This document shows, one piece after another, positions 4,010-6,148 of a stretch of 6,148 bases of DNA (within the stretch, counting starts at the first letter, position 1; each line of letters starts with the position of its first letter). The DNA comes from an uncultured Clostridia bacterium. GTDB lineage: Bacteria > Bacillota > Clostridia > Christensenellales > UBA1242. The DNA is taken from assembly GCA_934771675.1 (NCBI GenBank), contig CAKVMF010000061.1:1-6148 (forward strand). Reading direction: 5' to 3'. Under the pieces are notes generated by a model. That model ran no database searches, was not told where the DNA came from, and saw nothing but the letters and a program-made list of their open reading frames with translations. Position numbers and translations under genes: made by a program.

Positions 4010-6148
4010 TTAGTCAATATTTTTTCCTGGTGTGCCATAAAATGCGTTGAGATACATTTGTTTGAGTTCACTAACAAGTGGATATCTTGGGTTTGCACCA
4101 GTGCATTGGTCATCAAATGCTTTAAGACTCATATCATCAAGTGTTTTAAGGAAATCTTCTTCACTTACACCATATTCTGCAATTGTCTTTTTGATGCCAA
4201 TTTTATCTTTAAGTTCATCAATTGCCTTAATCAAGTTTTCAACTTTTTCTTTGTCATCATTTCCGCCAAGATTCAATGTGTCAGCAATTTCAGCATATCT
4301 GTGAAGTGTTTTTGGATGATCATATTGTGGGAATGTCCCCATTTTTGAAGGTGTTTCACTAGAATTGAATCTGATGACATCATCAATAACAAGAGCATTT
4401 GCAATTCCGTGAGCAATATGGTGGAACGCACCAAGTTTGTGTGCAAGTGAGTGACAAACTCCAAGGAACGCATTTGCAAAAGCAATACCAGCCATTGTTG
4501 CAGCATTTGCCATTTTTTCTCTTGCAACAAAGTCAGTTTGACCATTTTCATAACATCTTGGCAAATATTCAAATATAATTTTGATTGCTTGGAGTGCCAA
4601 ACCATCAGTGTAATCAGAAGCCATAACTGAAACATAAGCTTCCAAGCAATGAATAAGAGCATCAATTCCAGACGCAGCTGTAAGTCCTTTTGGAGCACTC
4701 ATCATCATGTCCGTATCAACAATAGCCATCTTTGGCAACAATTCATAATCTGCAAGTGGATATTTGATTCCTGTTGCATCATCTGTAATAACCGCAAATG
4801 GAGTAACTTCACTACCAGTTCCTGAACTTGTTGGAACAGCAATAAAGTATGCTTTTTCGCCCATCTTTGGAAATTCATAAATTCTCTTTCTAATATCGCA
4901 GAAACGCATAGCCATATCTTCAAATTCAACTTCAGGATGTTCATAAAGAACCCACATAATCTTGCCGGCATCCATTGCTGAACCACCACCAACTGCAATA
5001 ATACAATCTGGTTTGAATGTTTTAATTATTTCTGCACCCTTCTTTGCACATGAAAGTGTTGGATCAGATGGAACATCAAAAAATGTTTCATTTTGAATAC
5101 CCATATCATTGAGTGTTTTTACAATTGGATCAATAAATCCGTTATTGTAAAGGAATGAATCGGTAACGATAAACACTCTCTTTTTGTCCATAACTTGTTT
5201 AAGTTCTTTAAGTGCTTCTGGAAGGCAACCTTTTTTGAAATACACTTTTTCTGGAAGTCTAAGCCACAACATATTTTCTCTCCTTTCTGCAACTGTTTTA
5301 ATATTGAGCAAATGTTTTACTCCAACGTTTTCTGAAACTGAATTTCCGCCCCATGTTCCACAACCAAGTGTGAGAGATGGCTTCAATTTAAAGTTGTAAA
5401 TATCACCAATACCACCAAATGCAGATGGTGAATTAATCAAAATTCTGCAGGTTCTCATTTTATCTTCATAAATCATGAGTTTTTCAGTTTCGTGAACAGT
5501 GTCAATAAAGAGTGAAGATGTATGCCCGTAACCCCCTTCTTTTATCAATCTTTTAGCGTTTGCCAAACCTTCTTCAAAGTTGCTGTATTTGTAGAATGCA
5601 AGAACTGGTGAAAGTTTTTCACGTGCAAACTTTTCAGTGTCAATATTGTAATCATCAACTTCTGCAAGCAATATTTTTGTTCCTTTTGGAACAGTTACAC
5701 CTGAAAGTTCAGCTATTTTTTCAGCAGACTTTCCAACAATGTTTGCATTGAGTGCCCCATCTTTAAACATAACAGCCTTAACTTTTTCTTTTTCATCTTC
5801 GGTTAAGAAGTGGCAATTTCTTTTGATAAATTCATTTTTAACAGCGTCATAAATTGCTTCATCAACCAAAACTGCTTGTTCTGACGCACAAATCATACCA
5901 TTGTCGAATATCTTTGAATGAATTATTGAATTGGCCGCAAGCTCAACATTTGCAGACTTGTCAATGATTGCTGGAGTGTTTCCAGGTCCAACACCAATTG
6001 CAGGCTTTCCTGAACTGTAAGCAGCCTTAACCATTGCTGGCCCACCAGTTGCCAAAATAATATGACAATTTTTCATAGCAATGCTAGAAAGGTCAACACT
6101 TGGTTCATCAATCCAACCGATAATATCTTCTGGAGCACCTGCCTTAAC
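4010..6148 (-). CDS. adhE: Bifunctional acetaldehyde-CoA / alcohol dehydrogenase AdhE, partial (N-terminus off window)
   Basis: AdhE reduces acetyl-CoA to acetaldehyde and then ethanol, oxidising two NADH in fermentation; it works in the cytoplasm, often as helical spirosomes. The visible 712 codons run open to the right edge, and the 24 residues before the first internal Met read GAPEDIIGWIDEPSVDLS, typical of AdhE. About 150-160 N-terminal residues are therefore missing. The aldehyde dehydrogenase half carries the catalytic Cys in ICASEQ (codon 5888-5890). The linker is followed by an iron-dependent alcohol dehydrogenase half with GGGSAMD, PTSSGTGSEVTPF and GIDALIHCLEAY. The four iron ligands are Asp472, His476, His542 and His556, counted from the internal Met at 6076. 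Their spacings (4, 66, 14) equal those of E. coli AdhE D653/H657/H723/H737. All catalytic residues seen are intact. The stop TAA at 4010-4012 is followed by a terminator hairpin; the promoter lies beyond the window. Confidence 0.97.
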   Translation of the reverse strand, partial: VKAGAPEDIIGWIDEPSVDLSSIAMKNCHIILATGGPAMVKAAYSSGKPAIGVGPGNTPAIIDKSANVELAANSIIHSKIFDNGMICASEQAVLVDEAIYDAVKNEFIKRNCHFLTEDEKEKVKAVMFKDGALNANIVGKSAEKIAELSGVTVPKGTKILLAEVDDYNIDTEKFAREKLSPVLAFYKYSNFEEGLANAKRLIKEGGYGHTSSLFIDTVHETEKLMIYEDKMRTCRILINSPSAFGGIGDIYNFKLKPSLTLGCGTWGGNSVSENVGVKHLLNIKTVAERRENMLWLRLPEKVYFKKGCLPEALKELKQVMDKKRVFIVTDSFLYNNGFIDPIVKTLNDMGIQNETFFDVPSDPTLSCAKKGAEIIKTFKPDCIIAVGGGSAMDAGKIMWVLYEHPEVEFEDMAMRFCDIRKRIYEFPKMGEKAYFIAVPTSSGTGSEVTPFAVITDDATGIKYPLADYELLPKMAIVDTDMMMSAPKGLTAASGIDALIHCLEAYVSVMASDYTDGLALQAIKIIFEYLPRCYENGQTDFVAREKMANAATMAGIAFANAFLGVCHSLAHKLGAFHHIAHGIANALVIDDVIRFNSSETPSKMGTFPQYDHPKTLHRYAEIADTLNLGGNDDKEKVENLIKAIDELKDKIGIKKTIAEYGVSEEDFLKTLDDMSLKAFDDQCTGANPRYPLVSELKQMYLNAFYGTPGKNID

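Noticed and set aside
4273..4998. Two minus-strand open frames of 141 and 97 codons
   Set aside because: They are out-of-frame readings within adhE, which is intact in its own frame with all metal ligands present, so there is no frameshift.
5888..6076. Treating the internal Met at 6076 as the start of adhE
   Set aside because: The frame is open for 24 more codons to the edge and encodes conserved AdhE residues; starting at 6076 would remove part of the cofactor-binding domain.

Overview
The window is low-GC DNA with standard-code genes (tryptophan is TGG throughout). It probably comes from a fermentative, anaerobic, Firmicutes-like bacterium, most likely an uncultured Clostridia-type lineage. 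The evidence is an SRP RNA of the long Gram-positive type with an Alu domain, a fused aldehyde/alcohol dehydrogenase (AdhE), A/T-rich promoters of sigma-A type and GGAG-type ribosome binding sites. The taxonomic reading is inference; no 16S or other marker is present.

All protein genes lie on the minus strand and the single RNA gene on the plus strand. Read in the direction of transcription, a three-gene operon runs from 2555 down to 233. It encodes a protein with a HEPN-like N-terminus and a CBS pair, a COG1092-type class I methyltransferase, and an RluA-family pseudouridine synthase, with gaps of 8 and 14 nt. A clear terminator (203-228) closes it. Downstream starts a gene cut by the left edge, only 46 codons visible, probably an Rsm22-like methyltransferase. 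Two, possibly three, consecutive genes thus concern RNA modification.

The stretch 2556-3125 holds divergent promoters (minus-strand operon; plus-strand SRP RNA), the SRP RNA itself (about 2751-3025), and three closely spaced terminator hairpins. The SRP RNA matches the B. subtilis scRNA layout but has a divergent domain IV tip.

From 3929 down to 3126 is a solitary gene whose protein carries ADP-ribosyltransferase-like motifs (YRG, then a Gly-rich GNGIY block). It has a textbook consensus promoter (TTGACA, 17 nt, extended TATAAT) whose predicted start point falls on the first base of the start codon, so its mRNA looks leaderless. Terminators insulate it on both sides. This is the least explained and most interesting gene in the window. 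On the right, adhE (from 6148 down to 4010) is complete at its C-terminus but lacks roughly the first 150-160 codons, which lie beyond the window. No CRISPR array, tRNA, rRNA, transposase or integrase is visible.
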